From Thecamonas trahens ATCC 50062 (taxonomy: Eukaryota; Apusozoa; Apusomonadida; Apusomonadidae): a DNA stretch of 64,000 nucleotides. The notes beneath the pieces are model-generated. The model made no database searches. It worked only from the letters and a program-made list of their open reading frames with translations, and had not been told where the DNA came from. The stretch spans positions 76,998 to 140,997 of the forward strand of contig NW_013657658.1 in assembly GCF_000142905.1 (NCBI RefSeq), written 5' to 3'. The stretch's first letter is position 1, and the number at the start of each line of letters is the position of its first letter. Below, one piece after another: positions 8,914 to 18,322 of the stretch. The position numbers and the translations under genes are program-made.

Positions 8914-11424
8914 CTAGTCGCTCGAGAGCGGCTTGGGCTTCTTTGACGACGATGGTCGATCGTCGGGAGTAGATGACGGGCGGGGGCGCTTGCGATGGCG
9001 GTCGTGGTGGTGGTCACGGCGGCGATTACGGGCTTGCGCTTTGCGGAACTCGTCCATGGAGCGGACTTGCGGGACGCGCCCGTGGATGCGCTTGGCGAGG
9101 CGCGCGGCGACGAGAGCCTCTTCGGCGCGGGCGGCCTCGAGGCGCTCGGCGGCAGCCGCAGCCTTGGCGGCAGCGACGGCGGCAGCTTGCTTGGCAGCCG
9201 CGACAGCATCGGCGGCCTTGGCGGCCGAGATGGAGGCGGACGGCGTGGGAAGGAGGGGGGCCGACTTGGCCGGTGCCGGGCGTCGGGCGAGGCCGACGAC
9301 TGCCAGCGAGGCGGTGTAGCCGGTGACTGAGAACCGAGCGGTCTTGGCTGTCGTGGCGCGGATGGCATCGCGCGCGTCGCGGACCTCGGAGAGATACACA
9401 GACTTGGAGGTGGCGCGGCGGGCGAGGGCAAGCTCGAGCTTGGCGGCCGAACTTGTGGAGCCGGTGTGCGGGCGGGAGAGTGTGGTAAGGTTGGCGCGGA
9501 GTGCCTCTCGGAGCGCAAACAGAGCCTTGGTCCGCTGCGCTACGGTGAGGCCGTGAACAGCTGGGGTGGTCTCGGCCTGCTCGCGGACGGGCGAGGCTGG
9601 GTCGAGGACAATGGCGACGGGCGGAGCCTTGCGGTTGGCGCGGCGGTTCCACTCGGCGTCGACATTGTCGTCGTCGTCGGCATCTGCGGCGGCGCGGCTC
9701 CGGGCTGCGCGGGCGCGGATGCGGGCGGCAGCAACCTCTTCGGCGGCCTGGTAGGCGTCGAGGATCTGAGCGTCAGTCCGGGTCTCGTCCTTAGGCATGG
9801 CAGGGAGAAGGTGGAGAAACTCGGGCTTGATGAGCGCCTCGTCGTCCTCAAAGGCCCAGCGGACGTCATCAAAGGCGCAGTCGTGGTCGGAGAACTTGAG
9901 GCGCGAGCGCGAGTGGGCACGGCCGGTGTCGACATCGTCCGAGGTGACGAGGAGGGCGTGCGTCTTGGCACCGGCCCTCAGCGGGGCGGCATGCTGGCGG
10001 CCGCGGGCGAGAGCGGCGCCAGGCACGGTCTCCTTAACGGACGCGGCCTGGGCGGTGGCCTTGGCCACGGCCTCGGGGTGGGAGCAGTAGTCGCAGCACG
10101 CATCGGGGCCGCGGGCGGCGCCGCGGACGGCGAGGCGCTCGTCAAAGTGGGCGAGGAGCGCAGCCCGGCGGCAGGAGGCGGTGGTGCAGAGGTTGATGGT
10201 GGCCTCGAGCGAGGCCGACGCAGCATCAAACATGGCGCGGAAGGACGGGAGCCGGGCGTCGCGGGCCTTACGGAGCGCGGCGAGCCTGCGATCGCGCTCG
10301 CGGGCAGTGAGCCAGGTCATCTTGGACGCGTCAGACTTTGAAAAGATGATGAGCGAGAGGGCCGGGAGGCCGTCGCGGCCGGCGCGGCCAGACTCTTGGT
10401 AGAAGGCCTCGAGCGAGCGCGGGATGGAGTAGTGGACGACAAAGCGGACGTCGGGCTTGTCGATGCCCATGCCAAAGGCGAGGGTGGCGACGATGATGCG
10501 GACAATGCCGTCGAGCCAGTCAGTCTGGTTCTCGGCGCGAGCAGCCTTAGACAGGCCGGCGTGGTACGGCTTGGCCGGCACGCCGTCGATGTAGAGGCGA
10601 GCGGCGAGCTCGTCGCACTCGGCGCGGGTGCGGCAGTAGATGATGCCGGCACCAGAGCGACCGGCGAGGAACGGCATAATGAGCGTACGGAGCTTGAGGT
10701 AAACGTCGGGCGTAAGCGACTTGAAGATGACCCCGTAGCGGATGTTGGGCCGGTCAAACGAGGCGCGAACGAGGGTGTACTCGCCGCGGACGAGGTGGAG
10801 CGACGACTCGATGTCGCGGAGGACGGCGGGCGAGGCGGTGGCGGTGAGCGCGACGAGCGCGACGCCAGGCAGCGCGGCGGCGTAGGCTAGTTTTCCGTAC
10901 GAGGGGCGAAAGTCGTGCCCGTACGTCGAGATGCAGTGGGCCTCGTCGATGGCGACTGTGCGGAGGATGCCAGCCGCAGCGAGCCGCTCGACCTTGGCCT
11001 TAAATCGCGGCATGGCCATGCGCTCAGGTGTGACAAGGATGTAGAGCGGGGTGTTTGCCGTGGCAGCGTCGAGCGCAGCCTCAGCCGCAGCGTTCTCAGC
11101 GGCAGATGCAGCAGACGAGAGAGCGTGAGCGGTGAGGCCCGCGCCGGTGAGCTTGCCCAGTTGATCGGCAATGAGGGCGAGCATGGGCGAGACGATGAGG
11201 GTGACACCTGAACGGACATATCCTGGAAGCGCATAGCAGAGCGACTTGCCTGCTCCCGTAGGCAGAAGGGCAACCGTACTCCCGCCACCCACCACAGCCT
11301 CGCAGATCTCCTGCTGGTTGGGCCGGAACGACGAGTGGCCGAAGACCGAGGAGAGGACCGAGGTCAGGGGAGGGTGGCCAGAGGGCGAGGTGGGTGAGGC
11401 AAACGACAAGGTGGTCTGTTTCAT
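8914..11424 (-). CDS. RecQ-family ATP-dependent DNA helicase
   Basis: An intronless 836-residue superfamily 2 helicase, 3'-5' polarity by family. Motif 0 contains FRPNQQEI, Walker A is LLPTGAGKS (Lys60), Walker B is IDEAHC (160-163), motif III is ALTATA, and motif VI is QESGRAGRDG. A RecQ zinc-binding segment follows, with Cys in INLCTTASC and ACCDYC. No HRDC domain is evident. The C-terminal third is low-complexity Ala/Arg coiled coil ending in a basic tail, so it is closer to RecQ5/RecQ1-type enzymes than to BLM or WRN. The N-terminus MKQTTLSF looks like a degenerate PCNA-box. It is divergent from the PSI-domain gene, sharing a spacer of 262 bp. Confidence 0.93.
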   Translation of the reverse strand: MKQTTLSFASPTSPSGHPPLTSVLSSVFGHSSFRPNQQEICEAVVGGGSTVALLPTGAGKSLCYALPGYVRSGVTLIVSPMLALIADQLGKLTGAGLTAHALSSAASAAENAAAEAALDAATANTPLYILVTPERMAMPRFKAKVERLAAAGILRTVAIDEAHCISTYGHDFRPSYGKLAYAAALPGVALVALTATASPAVLRDIESSLHLVRGEYTLVRASFDRPNIRYGVIFKSLTPDVYLKLRTLIMPFLAGRSGAGIIYCRTRAECDELAARLYIDGVPAKPYHAGLSKAARAENQTDWLDGIVRIIVATLAFGMGIDKPDVRFVVHYSIPRSLEAFYQESGRAGRDGLPALSLIIFSKSDASKMTWLTARERDRRLAALRKARDARLPSFRAMFDAASASLEATINLCTTASCRRAALLAHFDERLAVRGAARGPDACCDYCSHPEAVAKATAQAASVKETVPGAALARGRQHAAPLRAGAKTHALLVTSDDVDTGRAHSRSRLKFSDHDCAFDDVRWAFEDDEALIKPEFLHLLPAMPKDETRTDAQILDAYQAAEEVAAARIRARAARSRAAADADDDDNVDAEWNRRANRKAPPVAIVLDPASPVREQAETTPAVHGLTVAQRTKALFALREALRANLTTLSRPHTGSTSSAAKLELALARRATSKSVYLSEVRDARDAIRATTAKTARFSVTGYTASLAVVGLARRPAPAKSAPLLPTPSASISAAKAADAVAAAKQAAAVAAAKAAAAAERLEAARAEEALVAARLAKRIHGRVPQVRSMDEFRKAQARNRRRDHHHDRHRKRPRPSSTPDDRPSSSKKPKPLSSD

Positions 11425-11686
11425 GGGAGCAATGGAGATGGAGGGGGAGGGGGGGGGTGATTGGAGGGGGTCGGGGTGGGGGGGGGGGGGGGGCTACACC
11501 CACATGCGCCCAACCGCATTCCTTCTCTCTCTCCCCCTCTCTCTCTCCCCCCTGCGCCACCCACCCACATACACACACACCCATCTCCCACCCTCACACA
11601 CACACACAGACACACACACATACCTCCACCCCCATACCTCCAACACCCACTTCCCCCCGTCTCTCTTTCGCGCTATCGTCCTCCCC
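11425..11686. promoter_or_regulatory. Divergent promoter region, RecQ / PSI-domain gene
   Basis: The spacer between two divergent start codons contains a long G-run (about 11479-11492), CT-rich and CA-rich microsatellites (11520-11630), and no open frame of interest. It must carry both promoters if the start codons are correct. No TATA-like element is convincing. Confidence 0.45.
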
Positions 11687-12345
11687 ATGTCGCACACCGC
11701 CGGTGTTCCAAGCGGACGAGTGGCGGCCATGGCTGTCATGGCGGTGGTCATGGTCATGGGCCTGATGGTGCAGGAGGCAGTCGGACAAAGCCCTGTCGGA
11801 TCAAAGTGCGCAGGCCCGCGCTCATGCTCAGAGTGTGTCAAGCGTAGCGGGTGCGGGTGGTGTGCCACGCCGCTCGATGGAGCCGTCAATGGCTCGCTTG
11901 CGGTTATTGTACGTTGATGGTGATCGTGTGGGGAGGGAGGGCAGGGGGAGATGCTGGGCACACGGCTCACATGTGCGATGTGATGGCGTTGCCATGTTTG
12001 ATGGGTGGATGGATGGTAGGGATGCGTGGAGGGCACGTTTAGCTCGGGCTCGGGATGCAAGAGCCACGATTACATGGCCAAGCAGTGCACTGTGGCCAAC
12101 CTGTACATTGTGCTTGGCCTGGTGGCCTCGGTCTTCTCATGCTCTGCTGTTGCTATCTGTGCATTTGGTGGAAGTGCCGCAAACGGTCGAAGCGCAAGTC
12201 GAAGAGGCTGCTGGAGGACTACGACTCGTGGGTCGACTCGATCCGGTCGGATGGCTCAACGCCCAAGACGGACGCCCGGCGGGAGGAGATGCGCGCCAAG
12301 TACGGCAAGTACATGCGCAACGAAAATGAGGTTCCACTGCGGTAG
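11687..12345 (+). CDS. PTTG1IP-like single-pass PSI-domain membrane protein, two exons, one frameshift
   Basis: Exon 1 (11687-11908) encodes a signal peptide and the start of a Cys-rich PSI domain (CSECVKRSGCGWC). Donor GTACGTTG and acceptor GGTAG join it in phase 0 to exon 2 (12020-12345), which continues GCVEGTFSSGSGCKSHDY. A membrane helix starts LYIVLGLVA. Near 12130 the frame must move by -1 to read LGLLMLCCCYLCIWWKCRKR and the charged tail ending YGKYMRNENEVPLR. The Cys-rich membrane end, the basic CRKRSKRKSKR stretch and the REEMRAKYG tail match the pituitary-tumour-transforming-gene binding factor family. A single lost C in GTGGCC(C)TCGG would restore one helix. The stop is 8 bp from that of the PLAC8-like gene. 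Confidence 0.65.
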
Positions 12346-12353
12346 GATCGTGG

Positions 12354-12980
12354 CTAGGCATCGGCGAGGATGCTGAAGCGCTCATGGCAGAGGCTGATCT
12401 CGTCCAGAGAGCGATGCCATTGCCAGTCGGAGCGCGGGACCTCGCGGAGGATCTGGAAAAAGGTGCACGGCAGGCAGAAGAGCGGCATGGCAATGTCGCC
12501 GACGCAGCCCTTGGCCATGTCCGAGTGGCCGTGGCCGCCGTTGACGCGAACGTTGTGGCGGATGATAAACGGGAAAAACCACGAGCAGCAGGCAACCGGA
12601 ACAATATGGTTGCCAACCGCACACGGCTGGTTGACCGACGACGCAAAGAGCTTGCACGTCGAGCACGGGCCACAGCAGATCCAGCAGACGAGGCACTCGA
12701 CCGCGACTTCGGGCTCGATTTCACCATCACCGCAGCACGGCGAGCAACCGAGGCCCCAGCAAGCGTTGTCACCCCACCGGCAGGCGCACACATCGTCAGC
12801 ACCGTCCACAACCTTGCCCATCTCCTGCTGCGCCTTGGCCTTTCGCCGCGACGACTTGCCACTCGGTCGCCGCCGCCGCCGCCGTTCAGCAGCTGCCACC
12901 GGCTGCGGCGGACCCGAAGATGACGACGATGACGAGAACGAGGTGCTCGACGCAGTGCTCGAGTATGAAGATGATGACAT
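12354..12980 (-). CDS. PLAC8-like cysteine-rich protein
   Basis: A 208-residue protein with a Ser-rich N-terminus, an Arg run (ERRRRRRPSGKSSRRK) and a Cys-rich C-terminal half. Visible clusters are CVCWICCGPCSTCK, PVACCSWFFPF, IIRHNVRVNGG and FCLPCTFFQILREV. The order CC..C, then R.N.R, then C..C..Q..RE is the pattern of PLAC8/Cys-rich domain proteins (cell-size regulators and metal-resistance channels in plants; membrane associated), though the match is loose. The ATG at 12978-12980 lies 38 bp from the assembly gap, so a 5' extension cannot be excluded. Confidence 0.55.
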   Translation of the reverse strand: MSSSSYSSTASSTSFSSSSSSSGPPQPVAAAERRRRRRPSGKSSRRKAKAQQEMGKVVDGADDVCACRWGDNACWGLGCSPCCGDGEIEPEVAVECLVCWICCGPCSTCKLFASSVNQPCAVGNHIVPVACCSWFFPFIIRHNVRVNGGHGHSDMAKGCVGDIAMPLFCLPCTFFQILREVPRSDWQWHRSLDEISLCHERFSILADA

Positions 12981-13018
12981 GCGGGGGGTGGGGAGTGGGG
13001 GGGGGGGTGACTTGACCC

Positions 13019-13298
13019 NNNNNNNNNNNNNNNNNNNNNNNNNNNNNNNNNNNNNNNNNNNNNNNNNNNNNNNNNNNNNNNNNNNNNNNNNNNNNNNNNN
13101 NNNNNNNNNNNNNNNNNNNNNNNNNNNNNNNNNNNNNNNNNNNNNNNNNNNNNNNNNNNNNNNNNNNNNNNNNNNNNNNNNNNNNNNNNNNNNNNNNNNN
13201 NNNNNNNNNNNNNNNNNNNNNNNNNNNNNNNNNNNNNNNNNNNNNNNNNNNNNNNNNNNNNNNNNNNNNNNNNNNNNNNNNNNNNNNNNNNNNNNNNN
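13019..13298. other. Assembly gap (280 N)
   Basis: The gap is flanked by G-runs on both sides, which suggests that homopolymer DNA blocked sequencing. It lies upstream of both the PLAC8-like gene (minus) and the BLOC1S5-like gene (plus), so it may hold their promoters or first exons. Confidence 0.95.
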
Positions 13299-13355
13299 AG
13301 GGGGGAGGCACTTGACCCACGGCAGGAGCTTGTGTGTGTGTGTGTGTTCGAGAGG

Positions 13356-14121
13356 ATGCACAAGCGGAGCAGCAACCCGAACAAGATGCAGAACATTGTG
13401 GATGATGTGGCATCTTTGTATGGGCTGCTTGTGGACCAGAGTGCGGCTGTGGAGGCGAGCATCAAGACTACCGTCCGTGAAGTGGAGACCAAGCGCGGTG
13501 AACGTGACCTGACGGCTCTGCAGGACGCCACGGGCAAGGTCGCCGCTGTCCACTCACAGCTGGCCCCCACATGCATGGCCATGGCCTCCTCACACTTTGA
13601 CGCCATTCTCTCGTCGTGTACGCTGCTCCCTTGGGAGGTGGGGGAGGGGGAGGGGGAGGGGGAGGGGGAGGGGGAGGGGAGGGGGGGAGGGGGGGAGGGA
13701 GAGGAGGAAGGGACTCACATCACATGTGTGGCTGCTGATGGTGTGGTGGACGGGCACGGGTGGGTGGACGGCTTCTCGCGGGTGGACGGCTTCTCTCGGG
13801 TGGTGACCGGCGGCTGCAGTGAACCACACCATCGCAATGGTCAACGATCAGGTGACTCTCGAGGCCTCGCGGGAGGCCGCACGGGCCGAGGCTCTAGCAC
13901 AACTTGTGCCCAAGGAGGAGGCCATCCGGAGGGCCTTTGCCGAGGATATTGCCTCCAAGAAAGATGCCTTTGACGCAGAGATCGAGGCTGAGGCTGAGCG
14001 CATCCGCGCAAAGTACCACAAGCCCGCTCTCGCTCCGCAGCCGTCAGAGCCCGTCACTGCCGACGGCGACTCCAACGCAGACGACACATCTGCTGCAGCT
14101 GAAGACGACGAGGCCGCCTAA
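13356..14121 (+). CDS. BLOC1S5: BLOC-1 complex subunit 5 (Muted)-like, two exons
   Basis: Exons 13356-13617 and 13820-14121 join in phase 1 (donor GTACGCTG, acceptor CTGCAG), giving 187 residues, the usual size for this family. Exon 1 has LYGLLVDQSAAVEASIKTTV and REVETKRGERDL, matching the LY..LLDHR...I...V.E.E.KRG core of BLOC1S5. Exon 2 is a long charged helix (EASREAARAEALAQ ... AEAERIRAKYHKP) and an acidic tail. BLOC-1 acts in endosome-to-lysosome-related-organelle traffic as a helical hetero-octamer; the protein should be cytosolic and coiled coil. The start at 13356 follows a (GT)n tract and an AG, so an upstream exon inside the gap is possible. The intron holds GGGGGA repeats. Confidence 0.68.
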
Positions 14122-14417
14122 GCATCAATCCGTGTCTGTGCAGCACCCCAAGGCTGAGGCGCAAGCCCGATGGCCACGCTTCCACTGCTGGCTCTGCCAT
14201 CGTGGCGCTATCAAGACCCGGGCCAGTGATCACAGCAAGAGACGAGCGCCCTGACGTCAAGGATAAAGCTCTCCCACTCGTTCACCTTCCTGTTGAGACC
14301 TCCAAGCACTGCGGCGCGGCGCACCGCTGCAGAAATGTGGCGAGCGGTGCCGGAACAGGCAGTCAGAGGCAGAGGCAGCCACTTGTCGCACCGCCCAAAC
14401 GGGGAGACAGCTGCGAC
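14122..14417. other. Intergenic, no gene seen
   Basis: A 296-bp spacer between two genes on the same strand. The downstream frame is open through it without an ATG, so an unrecognised upstream exon of the FERM gene is possible. Nothing else stands out. Confidence 0.4.
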
Positions 14418-16271
14418 ATGGCTGCGGCTGCGACATCGGCGACGGCACCGGCCATGAACACGAATGAGGAGGAAGACAATAGCGGGGAGATGATGGCGGT
14501 GACGTTGACGCTCGGCCCACGCGGAAGTGACACCCACAGAGCCATGTTCCCCGCCTCGGCCACCGCCAACGAAGTGCTGGCTACGCTCGACGCCGTGGCC
14601 GAGCTGGACATCGATCCACAACGAGTGGCCCTGCTGATTCCGGGCGCGGCAGAGCGGGAAGCAGAAACAGCGGAGCTCTCTGCGGAGGAGATGAGCATGC
14701 AGAAGCCGCGGCTGCTTGGCTCACGATCCGCGCCACGGTGGTTGGCCGGCGAGGCCAGGCTCGGCTCAGCACGGCTCGGGCACGAGCCGCGGCTCTCCCT
14801 GAGGCGGCGAACGCGGCGGGTGCGAATCCTGGTCACATCCTTCTCCAAGGTGCTGCGGTATGATGTGTGCGCACCGGTCGGCGAGTTGCTCGCAGCGTTT
14901 GCGAGCCGGATCGCACTTGCGAACCCGGAGGAGTTTGGCCTGACCATGGTCGGTCTCGGACCGCACAAGTGGCTCGATCTAACGCTCCCGCTCCACTGCC
15001 AGGTCTGGTCGCCGGAAGTTTCCGAGTCAGATGATGCGCTCATCCAGCTCAAGTTTCGCCGGCGACTCTACGCCTCACATCTGGACCTGTCGGCGTGCGT
15101 CCTTCCGGTGGTGAGTTTGGAGATCGCCGACGATGTGCGGGCCGGGCGCTACCTTGTTGACACCGCCAAAGCTGTGGAGCTCACCGCGTTGCATCTCGCA
15201 GTTTACGCACCGCGCGAGTTGACAGCACTACCGAGCCCGCTCGACGAGTACCTCCCTGCGCAAGTCGTGGAGGCGGTGCGCAGCGATGAACTCCATGCGC
15301 GGATCCTGGCAAGGCACGCCGAGCTGCGGCAAGAGGAAGGAAGAGCGTTGGCCGAGGCGTATGTCCAAGCTGCAGCTGCTCTTCCGCTGTTTGGCGCAAC
15401 AAGGATCGAGTGCGGCGAGAACGGTGTGACGCTCTCCATCGGGCGCGAGCACGGCTTAGTGGTCCTCGACGGCATGTACGGAACGTCGCCGCCACCGCTG
15501 GCGACACTCGACATAGCAGAGTGGAAAGCCGGCGAGCGCGGCAGGCCCACACAGTCGGCCATCATTGACATTGTGGCGCTCGAGGCGATTGTCGGGTGGC
15601 GGCACACAAGTCGGACGGTGACGTTGGTGCTCGGGAGCGAGCCCGAGCGCGAGGTGACGTTTGGCACGGCCCGCGCTGACGAGGTAGTCCATCAGCTCGA
15701 GCGCCTTACCGAGCTGTTGTCGGCCGAGACTGGTCAGCGTGCGTGGGAGCAAGCAGAGTGGACCGATGGCATGCATGTCTCGCCGATGTTTGCGAGTGGC
15801 GAGCACGAGTTTCAGCCCGAGCTGTTCGAGGTGGATCTCCTGCGACCGCGCGGCGGCGGAGCAGTGATCGACGGCAGCTGGGCGCCCGGCGCGCCTACAG
15901 CTCTTGAGCTTACGCTTGTACTCCATGCACTCATTGGCGGAGCGGCTGCGCTGAGTGCTGCAGGCGACGGTGAGTCGGTACACCGGCGGATGTGGCTGGC
16001 GTGGGCCGCCGCCGCCGGCGCAGTCCGACTTCTCGCCGCCGTCTCACCGCACGAGTTTGGCCTCTTTCTGGCGGTACTCGCCATGACGGCTATTGAGGCG
16101 ACTTTCTGCGGAGCCGGTTTTGCAGCTCCCACCGATCCGGCTCTTCTGCCTCGACGGATGCTCGCACTTGCTGGAGCAGTCTCAGTAGCGGCGATGGTTG
16201 CGTACGGCGCAGCCGGGTTTTGGCCGACGAGCGGCGGCCTGCCCAGCGCACAGGGAATGTCAAAGAGATGA
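14418..16271 (+). CDS. FERM-domain protein with four C-terminal transmembrane helices
   Basis: 617 residues. A ubiquitin-like F1 lobe is recognisable (RRVRILVTSFSKVLRYDVCA ... LDLTLPLHCQVW). It is followed by an F2-like helical segment (DDVRAGRYLVDTAKAVELTA) and a PTB-like F3 lobe with FGATRIECGENGVTLSIG, a VGWRHTSRTVTLVL strand pair and a closing helix DEVVHQLERLTELLS. The last about 150 residues contain four hydrophobic stretches (about 14.6, 15.9-16.0, 16.05 and 16.15 kb; LELTLVLHALIGGAAALSA, WLAWAAAAGAVRLLAAV, FGLFLAVLAMTAIEATF, MLALAGAVSVAAMVAYGAA), predicting a membrane anchor. FERM proteins normally bind membranes peripherally, so this order is unusual. The first in-frame ATG is 14418. 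Function is unknown beyond a likely membrane-cytoskeleton link. Confidence 0.6.
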   Translation: MAAAATSATAPAMNTNEEEDNSGEMMAVTLTLGPRGSDTHRAMFPASATANEVLATLDAVAELDIDPQRVALLIPGAAEREAETAELSAEEMSMQKPRLLGSRSAPRWLAGEARLGSARLGHEPRLSLRRRTRRVRILVTSFSKVLRYDVCAPVGELLAAFASRIALANPEEFGLTMVGLGPHKWLDLTLPLHCQVWSPEVSESDDALIQLKFRRRLYASHLDLSACVLPVVSLEIADDVRAGRYLVDTAKAVELTALHLAVYAPRELTALPSPLDEYLPAQVVEAVRSDELHARILARHAELRQEEGRALAEAYVQAAAALPLFGATRIECGENGVTLSIGREHGLVVLDGMYGTSPPPLATLDIAEWKAGERGRPTQSAIIDIVALEAIVGWRHTSRTVTLVLGSEPEREVTFGTARADEVVHQLERLTELLSAETGQRAWEQAEWTDGMHVSPMFASGEHEFQPELFEVDLLRPRGGGAVIDGSWAPGAPTALELTLVLHALIGGAAALSAAGDGESVHRRMWLAWAAAAGAVRLLAAVSPHEFGLFLAVLAMTAIEATFCGAGFAAPTDPALLPRRMLALAGAVSVAAMVAYGAAGFWPTSGGLPSAQGMSKR

Positions 16272-16496
16272 GATTGGAAGTGTCCACGAACCATGTCATG
16301 AAGGAGTAGGGATGAGTTACTGATCGGCTGTTTGATCGAGGCGTTATCATGAGACAAGCCAACTGAGCGGCTGGCCGGCTGGCTGACTGGGTCCGACTGA
16401 GCGGATGGCCCTGGCCCGACTGAGCGGCTGGCCGGCTGAGGGTGAGCGGACTCCAGACGCCGACGACCATCGCACTCTGCCAGCTCATTGGACAGG

Positions 16497-17278
16497 ATGC
16501 GCCCGCTTACCGAGGAGGAGATGAAGAACGTGCTGGAGAAGCTTTCCCACTAGTACGCACACAAGGTGGGGAATGAGTAGAGGTGCACAAGGGTGCAAGC
16601 AGAGGAAGGAGGGACGGTGCAGGGGTGGTGCGAGGGCGGCTGGGGGGGGACGCTTGGTCTTGGCGTGCCCATCCATGATGGATGGCAGTGGTGGACAAGG
16701 GGGGGGGGGGGGGGGGGGGAGAGGGGGGCGACTTACGGCAGGAATGGGGGGGGGGGATACACAGCATCGGATCGAACATCAAGCTGCTTGTGGAGCGTAA
16801 CGATGAGGAGTATGTGTTCCGGCTGCACAAGAAGCGTGTGTACTACCTGGCTGAGGATCTGATGAAGAAGGCCATGCATGTGGCGCGGAAGCGACTGGTG
16901 GCCATGGGCACGGCGCTGGGTAAGTTTACGGCGTCGGGCCGGTTCCTTCTGGAGATCACATGCCTTGACTACCTCGCACAGTATGCACAGTTCAAGGTGT
17001 GGGTCAAGCCGTCGTCGGAGCTCTCGTTCCTCTACGGCAACCACGTGCTCAAGGCCGGGCTCGGCCGGATCACCGACGGAACGCCCAAGAACCAGGGCGT
17101 GGTGGTGTACAACATGCAGGACGTGCCGCTCGGGTTTGGCACGACCGCGTACTCGACATCAGACTGCAGGCGGGTCGACGGTACCGCCATCGTGTGCTTC
17201 AACCAGTCCGATGTCGGCGAGTACCTCCGCGACGAGGACGGGCTCTCGTCGGCGTCAACCGCCATGGACATGGAGTAG
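16497..17278 (+). CDS. NIP7: 60S ribosome biogenesis factor NIP7 (PUA domain), two exons
   Basis: Exon 1 is 16497-16552 (MRPLTEEEMKNVLEKLSH plus two bases) and exon 2 is 16765-17278. The phase 2 joint (donor GTACGCAC, acceptor CACAG) makes SHYIGSNIKLLVER. The product has 189 residues. Highly conserved family segments are YVFRLHKKRVYYL, GTALGKFTASGRFLLEIT, KVWVKPSSELSFLYGNHVLK, the PUA core QGVVVYNMQDVPLGFG, and DCRRVD. NIP7 binds pre-rRNA and acts in 27S/ITS2 processing in the nucleolus. The intron has a long G-run and a second G-run just before the acceptor. Without the 56-bp first exon the gene looks as if it starts inside the intron. Confidence 0.95.
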
Positions 17279-17410
17279 AGGCCTGCCGGCCCGGGGCTGC
17301 GTCACCTTCCTCTGCCTTTATCCTGCTCTCGAGCTCTTGTAAGCCGCCGCGAGCAGCGTCCGCCGTCAGCGTAAACAACAAGTACTGGAAGCGAGCGGCG
17401 ACTTGGCTTG

Positions 17411-18076
17411 CTAGCTCTTGGCCTCTGCACGGCGCTTGGCCTCGCGAGCCTTGCGGCGGGCGCGCTTACGCGCAGCGGCGGCCTGCTTGGTCTTCTTGGC
17501 CTGCTCGGCGCGGGCCAGCTCGCCGACAACGTCTCGTAACGAGGATCGCGAGCGGGACCGGGCAGGCTTGGCCCGGCCCGGCCTAGCCTTTGCCGACGAC
17601 GAGCCGCCCTTGCGCAAACCATCATCGTCGCTATCGTCGTCGCTTTCATCAGAGGCAGGCTCAGCGTCTGTACCCTCGGCAGCATTGGGCTCGAGCCCGC
17701 CGCGTGCGCCCTCACCAAAGCCGGGATCCTTGTCGTGGAAGACCTCAAAGGCCTTTGAGCCGCGCGTGGCCTTGGTGTGGCGCTGCTTGAGCAGGTTGTC
17801 GAGGCGGCGGGCCTTGGCGCGCGACTGAGCATCCTCCACTGTCACCTCCTCCTTGTGGAAAGCATTCGGCTTGGCCTTGGCTCCCACGCCCAGGCCGGCA
17901 GGGCGCGGCTTGTCAAACAGCATCCGCATCCGTGCCTCGGCCGGGTCCTCCGCATCGCCTCGCCTGGCTGCCCCATCTCGCCCTGCCGAGGACCCTGCCG
18001 CACCGCCCGCCGCGGCTACCAGCCAGCCAGCCACCACCGACCCGACGTCGTTGCGTACAACAACCTTGTCTTTCAT
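17411..18076 (-). CDS. Basic, low-complexity protein of unknown function
   Basis: 221 residues from the ATG at 18074-18076. Three parts can be seen: an Ala/Gly-rich N-terminus with EARMRMLFDKPRPAGLGVGA, a central segment (FHKEEVTVEDAQSRAKARR, LDNLLKQRHTKATRG) that looks structured, then an acidic stretch (DESDDDSDDDG) and a strongly basic Ala/Lys/Arg C-terminus. The acidic-basic pattern is common in nucleolar or chromatin proteins, but no family is recognised. It is convergent with NIP7 (132 bp apart). The G/C bias and uninterrupted frame support it being real. Confidence 0.5.
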   Translation of the reverse strand: MKDKVVVRNDVGSVVAGWLVAAAGGAAGSSAGRDGAARRGDAEDPAEARMRMLFDKPRPAGLGVGAKAKPNAFHKEEVTVEDAQSRAKARRLDNLLKQRHTKATRGSKAFEVFHDKDPGFGEGARGGLEPNAAEGTDAEPASDESDDDSDDDGLRKGGSSSAKARPGRAKPARSRSRSSLRDVVGELARAEQAKKTKQAAAARKRARRKAREAKRRAEAKS

Positions 18077-18322
18077 TGACCCACGGTGGAAGTCGGGTGG
18101 AGAATGGGGCTGGGGGGCTGGGCCGAGGGGGGGGGGGGGAGGGGGGGAGGGGGACCGGCAGGATCACTCGGACGACCGCTGCGCCCTAGCTGCAGTCGGC
18201 TGGCCGCCGTGATCATGGCTCTCGCGCAGCCAGTGTGTCTGGGCCGCTTTCTTGATCTTCTAAGCCCATGCTCAGGTCTCCAGCGTTCAATGCAGCTGCG
18301 GCTCAACCAGTAGCGGTTACTA

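Noticed and set aside
9466-10341. Gly/Val-rich plus-strand frame of 291 codons
   Set aside because: Shadow of the RecQ helicase; composition is that of reverse-complemented Ala/Arg codons.
11398-11424. PCNA-interaction motif at the RecQ N-terminus
   Set aside because: MKQTTLSFAS has the Gln and Leu but not the paired aromatic residues at the right spacing, so it is not called.
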